Assembly: GCA_024811115.1 (NCBI GenBank)
Contig: JAKOGH010000244.1
Location: 124,001-188,000 of the forward strand
Length of the DNA: 64,000 nt
Direction of reading: 5' to 3'
Source of the DNA: Terana coerulea
Taxonomy: Eukaryota > Basidiomycota > Agaricomycetes > Polyporales > Phanerochaetaceae
The notes under the pieces are model-generated. The model ran no database searches and was not told the DNA's origin. It saw only the letters and a list, made by a program, of their open reading frames with translations. Shown piece after piece: positions 36,629-49,331 of the stretch (the first letter of the stretch is position 1; every line of letters begins with the position of its first letter). The translations under genes and the position numbers were made by a program.

Positions 36629-38989
36629 TCATGCCCAACGCTCAAGGATTCCATCCACTACCTCGAATGTGTCCCCTTTCGTCCCCCAGATCTCACCAGG
36701 CTGCTCTCCCCAAACCTTCAAATCCCAATCTTCGCCAATCTTCCGCGACGTCTGCGCGAACTCCGTGGCATTGTACGGCAGTCCGGACGTCTTCGTCTCC
36801 GCCAGAGTCTCGACAAACGTCTGCCACCTGACGGCATAGTATTCTCTCACGATGCCAGCCCACTCCTTCGACGCGTAGTCGCTGAGAAACCCTCCCGTGC
36901 CCCACAACGTGATCTGGTTGCGCGCCTGGTACTCGAGAAATGCTGCATAGGTCTCGTTGTCATGCGCCCACTGCTTCGCGTCTGCGATCCAGGTGCTGAG
37001 CAAGTAGTTCTCGTTTGTCGACAGGAGAGTGTCGAGGTCGGCCAACAGGTGGAGGAGGGTCTGACCAGCGCGGGATACGTCGGAAGGTGACGAACTGGAG
37101 GAGTTGTAGACGCCAACGAGATTGGTGTAAAGGTCGATGAAGCGGTTGGCGAGGTATTGACGCGACAGCTCGATTGTGTCAAAGACGAATTCGGGAGAGC
37201 TTTTCAAGGTTGACTGCGTTTTCGATGCTTCAACCAATGACCGCAGCGCCGGCAAGATTGTTGTATTCGTATCGTACGGCACTTTGGTAGGGATAACTCC
37301 TGCAGTAGTTTTAGCTCGCAACAAGGCCGTACTCGATCAGAATTGTACTAACCGGTCAAGTTTAACAACCCGGTCAATTCTGGCGATATTTCCAAGATAC
37401 TTCGAATGGTAGCCTGGGTGCCTGGGTCTTGGTTGCTATAAATCGTGGAACTCAAAATCTCCCATGCCTTTTCAAGGCCGGGTGGCAAGGTTTTGACCAG
37501 ATAGCGACGAGCAGCTCGCTTCGAGACGTAGTCGGATATGTTGAGTGGCACTGAGGACCAAGCTTGGTCAAGTAAGGCATCGTAAACAAGTTCATTTCCC
37601 GGCTCTTGCCCCTCCATCGTGAGCCCCATCCCAACCATCGAGCTACCTTCAGCATGGAGTGCGTCAATGGGACCATCGGTTACCACTGGTAGATTCCCTT
37701 CCATGCCCACAGCCCCTCCGTAGTCATGCAACTCGCACCACACCCACTGCTTGCCGAAGTACGAGTTTGTGCGGTTCCACTGCGGTTGCGCCTCGGAATA
37801 CAAGTCCAAGATGAGCATGCTGTCATTTCCTGGGACCCCGCCGAGATACGCCTCGATGCGCTCGTTCGTCCAGAAAGCCTCGCTGGCGACGAATAGCCAG
37901 CCCTGCATGACCCAAATCGCCTCCGGGTCGGCCGCACGAAGACTCGCGAAGGTGTTTGATGTCACGTTGGCGAGGTACGAGAGGTCGCCGCTGAAGGGAT
38001 TGTTCTCGTTATACTGATCCAGAGTGTAGAAATGCGTGATATTTCCATATGCCTGTTGCTGTTTCGCGATGAACGATTTCTGCATCCGTGCGAACAAGGG
38101 ATCGAAAGGCTCGAGGAAGGGGACATTCGAGAATTGTGGCGGGAGCATGGCGTCCCATTCACTACCATTGACAATGGACGCATTAGGGTAGTGGGCGGCC
38201 AACGCCCGGGGCACGAAGCCAGTGAATGCGGGAAGAATAGGAGTCATCCCGAGTTCGAGCATTCGCGCTAGGATCTGTTTCTGAAGGGCTGCCTGGTCTT
38301 GCACCCATTGCATTGGTAGAGACCCGCCCCAAGAGCCCTGCAGGTTTCCGAACCGGTTCCACGGCAGGAACGCCGGACCTGCCAGGAAGTCGGATACCTC
38401 TGCTTCAGAAAGACCGACCTCCTTGAAGACTTCGATGAGAATGGCCTCGTACCCCACCCAAGCTAGTGGCAGGTTCACTCCGCGCAGGGCTAGCCAGTCG
38501 AGGAGGAGGGACCATTTATCAAAATTCCACCATACAGTTGTGTATCCGAACGTAACTGTGTTGAAGTGGTACCTGTAAGGAACGATCGAGCTGCCCGTCA
38601 CAGGCGCGTTGACCTTCGGAAGAGGCGATGCCAGCTCATGAAGGCGAGAACCCGTCCAGAAGATGTCCACCCCGCCGAATTCTGTGAGGTATCTGATGAC
38701 ATGCACGCTAAGCGGATTGACATTGTCGATAAGGAACATACACGTACGTATACAGTCCGCGGGCACAAGCACTGGTAGTCGTGCAGGATACTGTGATGCT
38801 ACCGTTGCGGTCCTCAGTGTCGGTGACGACGAAGGAATCGCCTGCACCGTCTACTGTCGTGAAGGTGAATTTACCAGCATGCTGAGACATCCGCCGTTCG
38901 ACGATGCCATACAGCCCGCTGAAGTCCAGCGCGGCAAAAGCAGTAGAAATAACTGCGCAAAGTGGCAGCAAGTTGGTGAGTCGAACCAT
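36629..38989 (-). CDS. Secreted alpha-N-acetylglucosaminidase, GH89 (NAGLU-like)
   Basis: GH89 enzymes release terminal alpha-linked GlcNAc. The start ATG 38989 opens a signal peptide (MVRLTNLLPLCAVISTAFA). The N-terminal domain contains GLYGIVERRMSQHAGKF. A first intron lies near 38693-38747. The catalytic part shows YRYHFNTVTFGYTTVWWNFD, WEKWSLLLDWLALRG-like sequence, LGMTPILPAFTGFVPRAL, HFYTLDQYNENNPFSG (likely acid/base region), AIWVMQGWLFV and QWVWCELHDYGGAVGMEGN. The C-terminal helical domain runs SRQYLANRFIDLYTNLVG to DTFEVVDGILERWA. A second intron is at about 37304-37357. About 730 residues, close to the family norm, with no frameshift in the main exon. N-glycosylation sequons are frequent. 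In fungi the natural substrate is unclear. Confidence 0.92.
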
Positions 38990-39050
38990 ATCGAGCTTGG
39001 GGATGATCACCACGTCGTCAACGGCTAAGTTAAACAATGTCCTGCAAGGT

Positions 39051-39057
39051 TTAAATA
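39051..39057 (-). promoter_or_regulatory. TATA-like box upstream of the GH89 gene
   Basis: On the minus strand the sequence reads TATTTAA, about 62 bp before the start codon at 38989. Position fits a core promoter with a short leader. A chance AT-rich string is possible. Confidence 0.35.
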
Positions 39058-39736
39058 CCTTTCAGCATCGGTCACAATCCGCCGTTCCGCCGTCCGCTGC
39101 CTGCGGAAAAGAAGCGTGATCAACGCCGGCTCTTCAGGCCTTCAGGCGGCAGCGAAACTTCTTGGTCAAGCTGGGCACCGAGCGTCGAATGGAGGTCGTT
39201 TCAAGGGATATTGTGGTCAGCGGGCCGTCGGAGACATCTGGCATCTGCAGGTGAGTGATGCTTGGCGATTGGTTCTTCAGAGTTTGGTGGTAAAGGGCGA
39301 TCTCGGGGGAGCTCACTGGGTTCTCTGCAACACGGCATATACGCGCGGTCAGTGGATTCTCCGTAACTTGTCGGATTTACCACAAAACACTAGTCCAGTC
39401 GATGTTGGCAAATTAGAAAGGCCTGAGATGCCAAGTTTTCTTCAAGTTCAATGATGTTTCATAAGTAGCGTCGAATAGCTCCCTCTTAGATAGGATACAT
39501 GGGCAGATGTGAAGGTGAAGGACGTCGACAGAGTGCCAGTGAGCCCTAAGTGAGCCCGGCGTTCATGAGTACATGAGGACCTTCCTGATTGGCGACTTGT
39601 ATCGGCAGTGTATCGGCAAAAGCCGATGGTTGGACTTTGCGCGCCTACGCGTCAACACGCTTGGTCACAGACACTGCGAGTCCCAAGCTTCTTGATTAAG
39701 TATGCAAGTCTCTTCGGCAGGTATGCAATTCTATTC

Positions 39737-41228
39737 ATGTTCTCATGCGATAGGGCTGTTTTAAACGATAGAGCAGATACGGAAAACTGCGCATGGCCAC
39801 TCGCCTGCGGCGAGCTACCGAATGAACTTTTGGACCTTATTTTCTGGCATTTCTCGTCATCCAAGACGGATTTATGCTCCTTCTCCCTAGTATGCCACAG
39901 GTGGCATCATGTCGTTCTCCGCTACCTCTTCAAGGACATGGCGTTTGGTTTTGCATACGCGCCGGAGTCTGCCAGCTGGGTAGAATCCTGCGCCATGGCG
40001 TCGAACTACCGTCGGGTTCCTGACCGAAACAGGATGCCCGTATCTGAAACGGACGGCTCTACTCCTCTCCATCCCCTTGCTCTATTCCACGAATTTCTAC
40101 TCGCCAATCCCGATATTCGCGAGCAAATCCGATACTTGCGGCTGCACTCTCCATACGCCGCGACGCCGAGAATCCTCCTCGAGCTAGGTATTCTACCTTC
40201 GGGTACGCCTAAAGAGCACTCCGAAGATGCCTTGACTCCTGTGGATCGACGATTGCTTTTGGCAGTTCTCAAGCTTCTGCCCAAATTGCAATCGCTAGAG
40301 CTGTCCAGAGTCATCCTTGCGCGCAATCTCGGTGCGGAGGAAGGGCAGGAAAAAGTCGCGCTGGATCGCGTCTTCCTAAGATACAGCACTGGTTTCAAGC
40401 GATTCCGTCCACATAACATGGACATGTGCGACATCGAGACCGTGCGCCTTCTGCGCTGTTTCTCGAGAGTCACGGACCTGACCATCTCTGGCTACGATGG
40501 TAACGACCTCGACCTCGCTATTGAACATCTGTTGAAAGATAGCGCCGATGATGATACGGGTCTACGTTCTTTGTCCTTACAAAAGCTGTCAGCAAGGCCA
40601 TTCCTGTTCTATAACATGGCTGAATTGGAGCCTGCATCCATCAAATCTCTGGAGAGTCTCGATATGAACTTCCACACCACGCCTCGTTCGTCGGTCGTAG
40701 CTGGGCTACAGCGATTTATGAAACTCGCCGGACCAAACCTGGTGTCGTTTGGTTACCCATTTACATCAAGCCATTTTCCAGGTCATAATGACACCTGTGA
40801 GTGTACTTTACGGGAACGCGGCTTCGTGAGATCACTGACTATTGTTTTACGCGCTAGACGACGTCAACCAGGCCGTTTCCTTGTCATATTGTGCCAACTT
40901 ACGGCATCTCAGCATACACGCAGCCATCAACGGCATGCCACTCAGGATATTGGAGCTCATTTCCTCGTTGCCTGCTGTGTGCTCAATAGAAACGGTTACT
41001 TTTGACGGAGGTTTGATCGCTCGCGCGAAGAATGACCTTTTAGCAAGCCAAGCAGACTTTGAAAACATATCCCGAATAGAAACCGAACTACTGCGAATTC
41101 ACAACGCCACACATGGCATTACCGTTCGTTTTCTCTCGCAGATTCCTGGGCAAGAACCCACTCGCGAAGACGATGTCGTTGAAATTCTGCCTAGACTGTA
41201 CGAAGCGGGCGTGGTCAGATGGTTGTAA
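39737..41228 (+). CDS. F-box protein with degenerate LRR-like region
   Basis: F-box proteins present substrates to SCF ubiquitin ligases. The F-box is LPNELLDLIFWHFSSSKTDL followed by SLVCHRWHHVVLRYLFKDM near residues 30-70. The rest resembles the leucine-rich tail of mushroom F-box proteins: IRYLRLHSPYAATP, LKLLPKLQSLELSRVILARN, VTDLTISGYDGNDLDLAI and LRHLSIHAAINGMPLRILEL. One intron at about 40799-40859 joins exon 1 to DDVNQAVSLSYCANL. The product ends in LYEAGVVRWL. The start is uncertain: ATG at 39737 (MFSCDRAVLND) is the first well-placed one, and the open frame continues upstream. Substrate unknown. Confidence 0.72.
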
Positions 41229-41356
41229 GCCTCGATGCAGCTACTTCTATCTCCCCTGCGAGAATATGGACCTTGTGAAGTAGACTGGTGAAACTTGTCG
41301 CTCCTAGCATAAGTAATGTGGTGTGTATATATTTTACACAGTACGACAGACCAATA

Positions 41357-41404
41357 GGGACGTTCAAAATTGGGCGCAGGTCGTAGGTCGTAGGTCGTAG
41401 GTAC
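41357..41404 (+). repeat. Left terminal inverted repeat of the MITE
   Basis: 48 bp, exact reverse complement of 41788-41835. The inner part repeats AGGTCGT. Confidence 0.9.
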
Positions 41405-41787
41405 TGGAACCTGCCTAATCAAGCTACGGCCGATCCATCACTCTAATCACGCTCGCCGTGTCACCTCACTCGAGTAAGCGCCCTCACCGACTCCACCCCG
41501 CCGCTCCTGTGAGAGCTCGGCGTTGTGCTGCACGACGAGCACGAAGCTCAAGATGACATGTAGACATAATACTCAGCATTTCTCTAACATATTAACTTTA
41601 CAGCGGTACTACTGTGTGAGGATAGGATAACTAGTCATAGAGTGCAAACGTATTGAGTAGTTTGGTCGAGGACCAGCCAGTGGTGCTCACTGTCAGACAC
41701 GTCGAGCAAAGACCTTCGCGGGCGGCCGACAGCCATGGTCACAAACTGATGGCGTGTGACTGATTGTTACAGACGCCGTGACTTTCT

Positions 41788-41835
41788 GTACCTACGACCT
41801 ACGACCTACGACCTGCGCCCAATTTTGAACGTCCC
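41788..41835 (-). repeat. Right terminal inverted repeat of the MITE
   Basis: 48 bp, exact reverse complement of 41357-41404. Confidence 0.9.
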
Positions 41836-42306
41836 TAATATAAAGATGTTGCTACTGTTGCCGCATCGGAAGCGCCACAAAGGTCAGGAGTCGTAGAAGC
41901 GCCCAACTGCTCTTTATTTCTATCCACCACCACGCATCTTTCGTTCTAATTGACAGTCCAGACGACGACGTCTTCATTCCTGGCCTTCAATCACCCGGCT
42001 TACTACGCTCGTCATATATGACTATAACAGCCCTGGGCCTGCCATTCTGCGATGTTCCTGGCGGCCCGCTGAAAGTTGCGAGAAGCGTCCGCAGAATCGG
42101 ATATCTAGTCCACCTGGCACAAGTCTCTGGTTCTCGACGTTCCACCGCCATACTGTCATGCCTTGCACCTGACTGACTGCTCATAATGTGGTTGATCCTT
42201 GGAAGTGTCGGATGAATGGCCATGCACGTATGTAAACTTGGACCAATGCCACACACCGAGGAGTATCACCCTGTACTCCTCGTCGGCGTGAGACACTAGC
42301 TCGACA

Positions 42307-45300
42307 ATGCGACTCAAAATGATGAAGCTTGGATATTTTGCCATGTCTCTCGTCAGCACTTTGCCTGTGCTGGCACAGCAACCGACTCTCGGTTTGGCCG
42401 ATGGGCTCATTACCCTCGATACTCCTACCTTCACCGTGCAGCTCGTCAAGGACTCCCAGACTCTGTACTCCCTGAAGCCCAAAAATGGCTCTGGTAGCTT
42501 CGACTTCATTCCTGTTGACCAGATGACCTTGCGGCAGTACAACGGGAATTACCACCTCGGAGACGTCACGTTCAGGGCACGAACTGTAGGCTCGAGTGCT
42601 TGGGTCCAGGCGGATACTTCCACCTCGCGCAAGACCGTCACTGCACTTGCGAAATCAGGCTCTACGCTTGCGGCCGCTAACCTCGCGCCAACCCTGCCCA
42701 CGAGTTCGCTGCTCAATGTTACAAGACGTTGGGTAGTCGAGAACGGCACCTTTCAGGTCCTCTTCGATGTCACCAATGTGAAGAACGCTTCCGTGGAGAT
42801 TGGTGCGTTAGGAGCTCCTCTGGAATTCAATAATGTACGTTGCAACAGCATTGCCTTTACTATCTTTAACTCGAAATCCTTTCCAGATCTTTACGAACCG
42901 CAATGCCACCGCGACCAACGACCTTTGCAGTCTCTTCGATCCCTATATTGGCCAGGATGGGGGATACGTCCAGGTCACACCGCTTTTGGGAACCTTACCG
43001 CCTCTCGTCGTTACTCCCGTGGGAAGTCGCCTCTTGAAGGCTGGCGCTTCTTGCCTGAAGCTACCAACACGGCCACGGCGTACCAGTCACAGACGTTTGA
43101 GGGCCTGTACGAATGGCAGTTCCACACGCTCGCATATGCACAGAACGAATGGGCTAGCGTCACTCCGTGGAACGCGCCTTCTTCCTTTGTGCTCGCGCCG
43201 GGCCAGACGAGGACCTACGGGCTGCAGTTCAACCTCGCCCCGTCCATCCGCGCGATCGAGAGCACGCTTCAGACCGTGAAACGCCCTGTCGCCGTCGGAC
43301 TGCCGGGGTATATCCTCCCTCAGGACCAGACTGGGAAGCTCTTCCTCAGCTACGCCAGCAAAGTCGCGAACCTATCTGTTTCACCCGCGGGCGCCCTCTC
43401 CTGGGTGTCGAATACCGATGCACGGAACGCCGCATGGATCGGATACTCTCTCACCGGGCATGCGTGGGGACGCTCGAGGCTCACGATTACGTACCAGGAT
43501 GGCACGGTCCAGACGGTACACTACTACGTAACGAAGGCCGCGACATCCGTCGTAGCTGACTTGGGCAACTTCCTCACCACTGAGCAATGGTTCGACAACT
43601 CGTCCGACCCGTTCCACCGGTCGCCGAGCGTTATATCTTATGATCGCGAGGTGAACGCCGTGGTGAGGGATGATCCGCGGGCGTGGATTCCGGGGCTGAG
43701 CGATGAGGCGGGGGCAGGGTCCTGGTTAGCGGCGACGATGAAACAGTTTGCACAGCCAAACGCGGCGGAGGTAGCGAAGCTGGAACAGTTCGTGAACAAA
43801 ACGCTGTGGGGATCTATCCAAAATTCTGACGGTGAGCACCTTGGATTGCTGTCCTGCGCTCGTAACTGACTATATGCTGCCTGCAGGGAGCGTCAAAAAG
43901 GTATGATCTCTCCGAACGTTGAGCTCGATGGACCATTGCGATGCTAAACGCAATTATCCAGTCTGTCTACTTCTACCAACCCAGCCTCGTTCCGAATTAC
44001 ATATATCCAAGCTCGATTGACTGGGGTAATTGGTGGTCCTGGAATCAAGCGGCGTCGTATGCCACGGATCGCGCCTACGACTACGTGCATGTGACCGTAA
44101 GTCAAACGTCTCTGATCCTCTTGCGCATTATGTTAATATGGCCCTGCAGGCTGCGTATTGGTCGATGTACCGCGTCGCCCGGAACTACCCTGCGCTTGTC
44201 AAGACGCATACCTGGCAATGGTATCTCAACCAAGCCGTGCTTACCGTGGTTCGCATGACCGCCGGCGACGTTGGATACGCTACCGACGGGTTGATGGACG
44301 AGACCGTCATTCGTTTCCTTCTTGACGACTTGAAGCGTGAAGGCCTCACTGCGAATGCGACCTTGGTCGAGGGTCGCATGAAGACTCGTGCTGCTCTCTG
44401 GGCCACCGAGCGTTTCCCGTGAGTCTTACAGATTCCGTTACAGAGGGATATACTGACATCCGAGGTCAGTTTCGGTTCAGAGATGGCCTGGGACTCTACG
44501 GGGCAAGAGGGTGTTTACGCGTGGGCGAAGTATTTCAATGACTCGACCACGGCCAACAACGTTATCAACTCCATTATCGCATACCAACCTACGGTTCCGC
44601 ACTGGGGATACAACGGCAATGCGCGGCGATACTGGTATGTCCCAGCTTGGTAGATGGTCTTTCCAGAATACTTACTATACCCAGGGACAACGTGTATGGT
44701 GGCAAGCTTCAACGCATCGAGCGGCAAATCCACCACTACGGCAGCGGCCTGAACGCGCTCCCGCTCATCTCTCAATTTGAGTCTGCGCCGACCGACTACT
44801 ACCTCCTCCGCGTCGCATACGGCGGGCTCAGCGGCCCGCTCTCCAACATCGACCAGGGCGGCTTCGCCGCCGCGTCCTTCCACTCCTTCGAGGACACCCT
44901 CAAGTGGGACGGCTACTCGGGCGACTACGGCCCGAACTTTGTCGGCCACGCGCTCGGCATGGGCACCGTGCTCGTGCAGCACCCGGACTTCGGCTGGCAG
45001 GCGCTCGGCGGGGACGTCGTCGCGACGGCGCCGGCTGTGCAGGTGCAGCCGCGCGACTCGCTGCGCCGCCGGGTGTTCGTCGCACCGATCGCGATGCTGC
45101 TGACGCTCGATGCAGGCGCGTTTGAGGCGGTGACGTTTGACCCCGCGGCGCGCACGGTTACGGTCACGATTGCGGCGGCGGCGCCAGGGGCGTCGGGCGC
45201 GGCGAGTGCACCTGAGGGCCGGCTGGTCGTGACCCAGACCTCGACGGCCGCTGGCGGAGCGGTGCTCAAGCCGAGTCCCAGCCTGGCTCAGGACGCAGGT

Positions 45301-45351
45301 GCTTGGGTGGTACCTTTCACGAACGGAGTGGGGACAGTCACCCTCGCCTGA
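42307..45351 (+). CDS. Large secreted glycosidase-like protein (DUF5695-like)
   Basis: Start ATG 42307 with a signal peptide (GYFAMSLVSTLPVLAQ). N-terminal beta-rich domain (LADGLITLDTPTFTVQLVKD), then a helical, Trp-rich catalytic-looking domain: SQTFEGLYEWQFHTLAYAQN, YPSSIDWGNWWSWNQAASYA, VARNYPALVKTHTWQWYLNQ, FGSEMAWDSTGQEGVYAWAK, HWGYNGNARRYWY. The C-terminal part has YDYLRVAYGG-like sequence and SFHSFEDTLKWDGYSGDYGP, ending in a beta-rich module. This matches, from memory, secreted fungal proteins with a DUF5695 domain, often database-labelled as glycoside hydrolases. Activity is unproven. Introns occur near 42835-42887, 43832-43887, 44098-44149, 44419-44468 and 44634-44686. A one-base shift near 43021 (GTGGGAAG) is probably an error. 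Its 3' end lies 115 bp from the convergent sugar-porter gene. Confidence 0.66.
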
Positions 45352-45466
45352 AGAAATTGGCGGACAACCTTCGAAGGAATATGTCTAAAATACATTGGTA
45401 TATATACAATACATACAAAATATGCCACGAAAAGGATAGCACCTCGTTTACATTCAGCTTTTGCGC

Positions 45467-47609
45467 TCACGCGCTGTCCGCCTCGTCCTTCTCCTTGACG
45501 TCGCGCACCTCCGTGACACCCGCCGGGCCGCGGGCCTTCTCGTGGAGCGGCTTCTCGGCCGGGCGCCAGCGCGCGCTGTGCCACGGCTTCACGCCCGCGC
45601 GGTACATCTCGTCGACCTCCTCGAGCGAGAGGCCCTTGGTCTCGGGGATGAAGAGCCAGACGTACGCGTACCCGAAGACGAGCATGCCGAAGAAGATGAG
45701 CAGGATGAGCGGTCCGATCTTGGCCGCAATGCGCGGCGCGAAGAACGAGAGCAGGAAGTTCCACAGCCAGTCTGTTTCGCGCGGCAAAACAACATGTCAG
45801 AGCACACGCGGAGTGCCAGGACGGAGACGGCTTACTGGTGGCGCTGCCGAGCGCGATGCCCTTCGGGCGCACGCGCAGCGGGAAGCTCTCGCCGAGGTAC
45901 ACCCACGGCGTCGGGCCCCAGAACATGCTGAACGCGAAGACGTGCATGACGGCGAACGCGATGAGCGTGTCGCCGCCGCGGCGGTTGCGCACCGTGAGCG
46001 CGCTGTCGGGCGTGCCCGGCGCCGGGAGCGTGAAGTGGCCGACGAGGCCCGCGATGAGCGAGCAGATCGCCTCGAGCACGGAGCCCGTGAGCAGCGAGTT
46101 CCGCCGGCCCCACGTCTCGATGAGGTACAGCGCGGGGATCGTGCCGACGACGGAGACGCCGCCGAGGATGGCCTGGATGGAGTACGCGTCGAGCGACGTG
46201 CGCGCGCTTGCGAAGAACGTGTCGCCGTAGTAGTCTGCCCATATCCATCCAAGTTAGGTCCCCGTCACAGCGCAATCACACACAGCGAACGAAGTACGTA
46301 CAGTAGAAGTTCTGGCCGTTGAGCTGCTGAATGAACTGGAGCATCATGCCGTTGAGCGTGCGCTTCCAGAGCATGTTGCGCGTCGAGAAGCATTCGGCCC
46401 ACGTCGCCTTGCCGCCTTCGTTCTCCATGCGAATGCCGAACTCGAGCTCCTCCATCGTCTCTATCACCAGCAGGTCGTCCTCGGGCACGCCGTTGAGCTG
46501 TGCAACGACCATCCGCGCCTCAGCCTCTTTGCCACTGCCTAGGAGGTGGCGTCTGCTGCGTAGTCAGTATAAAAACAGGGATGAAGGAGCTTGTTGGACT
46601 TGCGGTGATTCTGGCAAGAAGAAAATGCCGGAGAGGAGAATTAGGCCCCAAAGCATCTGAAGGCCGACAGGGATGCGCCAGGATGACGAATTGTCGAGGT
46701 GGTGTGTTCCAAGGTCAATCATATAGCTCACAAAGATGCTGCAAAACAATCGATTCAGTATGAATATCATTAGAGCAGAACAGAACGCACCCAATGATGA
46801 TCTGTAGCTGGTACAGCACGAGCAGCATGCCTCGAAGCGCTTTCGGGGCGGTCTCTCCATTGTACAGCGGGACGATAGCTGATAGGATAAAGTTCGCTCA
46901 GCTTGGAGCACGCGCATGACGTCAAACCCGCACACACCTGAGAGCGCGCCCACACCAAGGCCGGCAATGAACCGTCCAATGGTAATCTGCACGATCGAAA
47001 ATGTGGTGGCGGTTTGAATGGCGGTGCCGACCGTGAAGATCGCCGACCATATGAGAATCGACCCTCGTCGCCCCCATCTGTCTGCCGTGAATGCCTGTCC
47101 AAGTGCGCCAACGAACGTACTAAGAATTACAGTTTAGTGAACTATGAAGTTCCAGGATAACGAGAGCTGAACTTACCCCGCTGAGAGTAGAGAGGTGATA
47201 ATGGATTGACGTGAGGCGGAGAGGCTGGGTGTGCCGTCTGCGGCCACTTCGCCGAAACGCCGTTGGAAGTCTGGCATGATCAGGCATCCCTGAATACATG
47301 GGCGTGTGAGCACGCCTCCTCACGTATCAGTGTGTTGAGCAAACTGACCGAGATGACACCAATGTCATAACCGAAGAGGAATCCTGAGAGGAGTCTGTTC
47401 TGCAAGAAGCATGTTCAGTAAAAGGTGAAAAAAGACCAGCAACGGCAATGACTTACAGAGATATCCAATGTTCGTGCGATTACAGTCGAACTCACCTCCT
47501 GTACGGAAGCGGTCAGTTCTTGGGAGAATGAAAACCAGAACCTGTAGGACATACCAAAGGCAATGAATATCGCGAGCAGAATTGCTCTGCGGTTTGTCGG
47601 TACGGCCAT
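45467..47609 (-). CDS. MFS sugar porter (hexose-transporter-like)
   Basis: Twelve-helix proton or facilitative sugar transporter of the plasma membrane. Start ATG 47609 (MAVPTNRRAILLAIFIAFG). Family motifs: LLSGFLFGYDIGVIS, TADRWGRRGSILIW (loop 2-3), ITIGRFIAGLGVGALSG, VPLYNGETAPKALRGMLL, LPESPRHL-type sequence after TM6, MMLQFIQQLNGQNFYCTYF (QQL motif), IPALYLIETWGRRNSLL, FWGPTPWVYLGESFPLRVRP and VWLFIPETKGLSLEEVDEMY. The Arg/Lys-rich tail ends EKDEADSA. About ten short introns. Sugar specificity cannot be told. Convergent with the secreted glycosidase-like gene; the transcripts' 3' ends may overlap. Confidence 0.9.
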
Positions 47610-49331
47610 GTTGTATGGCCTGATAGGTCGTCGCGATGAACGGGGAAGACGAGTTCTTCGTAAAGAAGCAGCGCGCCCTTTATATGTCGGGTCCCATGAG
47701 AATCCTAAGCTGGATTTTGGAAGGTCCGGAGAGAAACTTCACCCAGATGGGAGTGAGCCATGACCTGGCAGCAGCAGCCCCGCGGGCCGTAGAACAGATG
47801 AACGGACCGTGGCCATCAGGAAGATGCGAAGGACGTAATGGGTTCTTGCGGTCGGTCGGCCAAGCGTTAACCTTCGTGCTTGCCTTACGCAGTGTGGAGC
47901 ATCTGCATGTGACCGGCGAGTGCAATGTACGAAGATGTTGGAACTTAGAACTTGAAGGCGTTGCGCATTCCCGATACGCCTGAATGTACGACCAGGGATA
48001 TTCGAATATCTGGTCAAAAACTCTCCTTTGAAGGCCTATGAGAAGAAGAAGAAAGCGATAATGTCATATCCTGTGTTTTAAATGTGGATGACGACACAAA
48101 GAACAACGGTGATTGAAGGGGACTTCACCCCGTGGGGACCATGCGTATGTGGGGCGGCTATTCGGTATGGACGTAAAATGCGGGAAATCAGGGACATACC
48201 GCCATGATGGCGCGGCACGCGAGACCGAGTGAGGCTCGGACCAGGGGCTGCCCTGGTTAGCGACCAAAGCTCGGTGACGGTGCGTTCTCTTCTCCTGCTA
48301 CCACGTAGGCCGGAAACGAGTCCACCCGCGAGTCTACGTATGACCTTTTGTGTTAATGTGCAAGCGTGTCGTATTCACCCTTATTTCACTGGCACTGCAA
48401 ACGAGCGAGGGTGTTCGGACAAGATGGAGGGCGAAAGTCGGAAAGTTCGAGCGAGAATTGCTGCATCGCCACGCTCCTGTGATTTATTCATGTGCAGATG
48501 TGGCTCGCAAGAGTGCAGAGGGAGGCTAAGAAAACCGGAACCGTCACCGGTGCTTGCGTGATTGCATCATCGCCCGGACAACCTCGCTTTGACGCCACAA
48601 TGAGCCGCTTTGGGTTAGCGCCGCCGCTTTCTCCGAACCGCCATCATGATGCTCCCCGACACCGCCCACAACCTACCGTGGAAATGCGAATAGTCCCCTG
48701 CTCGCCCCTCGACATGTATCATCGAATCGCTCTGAACGACATAGTTATTTAACGACTTATCCTGATCATGGCACCTGCCGATGTGAGCCTGTACGATTCG
48801 CGCTTGTTACTGATGATTGTGTGCTGATACACGATGTTTTCGCCTGCCTAGAGACTGCCCTTGTGCGATGTTTCGGCAAGACAGCTGCGGTCTACGCTGA
48901 CGTAGGAGGGCTATCATCCTGCTTATTAGGGCTCCCGTATAAGGAACTGATAGCTGTATGAAACAACCCTGTAAACATGCGTATTGCCTCGCGCTTCCGA
49001 TGTCACCTCAGACTGGCCCAGACGATCATCTGGCACTGATGGTGTCAGTTTCAAGCCATGATGAACGCAGGGGCGCGCGCATTATCGCTCAAAATACATC
49101 GGCGTGCGTCGGCATGCACCGCCTCGGTCACAGCTAGCGGGAATCTGCTCCCAGCTGCCATCTGGCCGAGACTGTATATAAGTCGCACCCCCGAGGTGAG
49201 TGTTTTCCTTAACGCTGAGCGTCCTTTCTCTCCGTCTTCAACTGCTTTTCATTTTCTATTGCGCGTGCGCAATTTGCTACTTTCTTTATTCATTTGTTGT
49301 GTCTTACGCTTAACGTCACTCCCTCGCCATC
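47610..49331. other. Long divergent intergenic region between the sugar porter and the GPI-anchored protein
   Basis: About 1.7 kb. No supported gene. It contains the 5' flank of the porter and, at 49175-49182, a TATA box for the GPI-protein gene. Short frames at 47636-48561 have no domain or splice support. Confidence 0.5.
49175..49182 (+). promoter_or_regulatory. TATA box of the GPI-anchored wall protein gene
   Basis: The string TATATAAG lies 157 bp before the start codon at 49332. The leader between them is CT-rich, as in strongly expressed fungal genes. A TSS about 30 bp downstream is expected. Confidence 0.55.

Larger units (their letters stand above)
41357..41835. mobile_element. Non-autonomous DNA transposon (MITE), 479 bp, TA target sites
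   Basis: Perfect 48-bp terminal inverted repeats (41357-41404 and 41788-41835) enclose 383 bp of non-coding DNA. Each end is flanked by the dinucleotide TA (41355-41356 and 41836-41837), consistent with Tc1/mariner-type insertion. The outer end reads GGGACGTTCAAAATTGGGCG, and the inner end has three tandem GTCGTAG-like heptamers. No transposase frame is inside. The identical arms suggest a recent insertion. It sits between the F-box gene and the secreted glycosidase-like gene and interrupts neither. Confidence 0.85.

Noticed and set aside
48229..48752. Overlapping plus-strand frames upstream of the GPI-protein gene
   Set aside because: Composition is like intergenic DNA and the frames do not join by consensus splicing.
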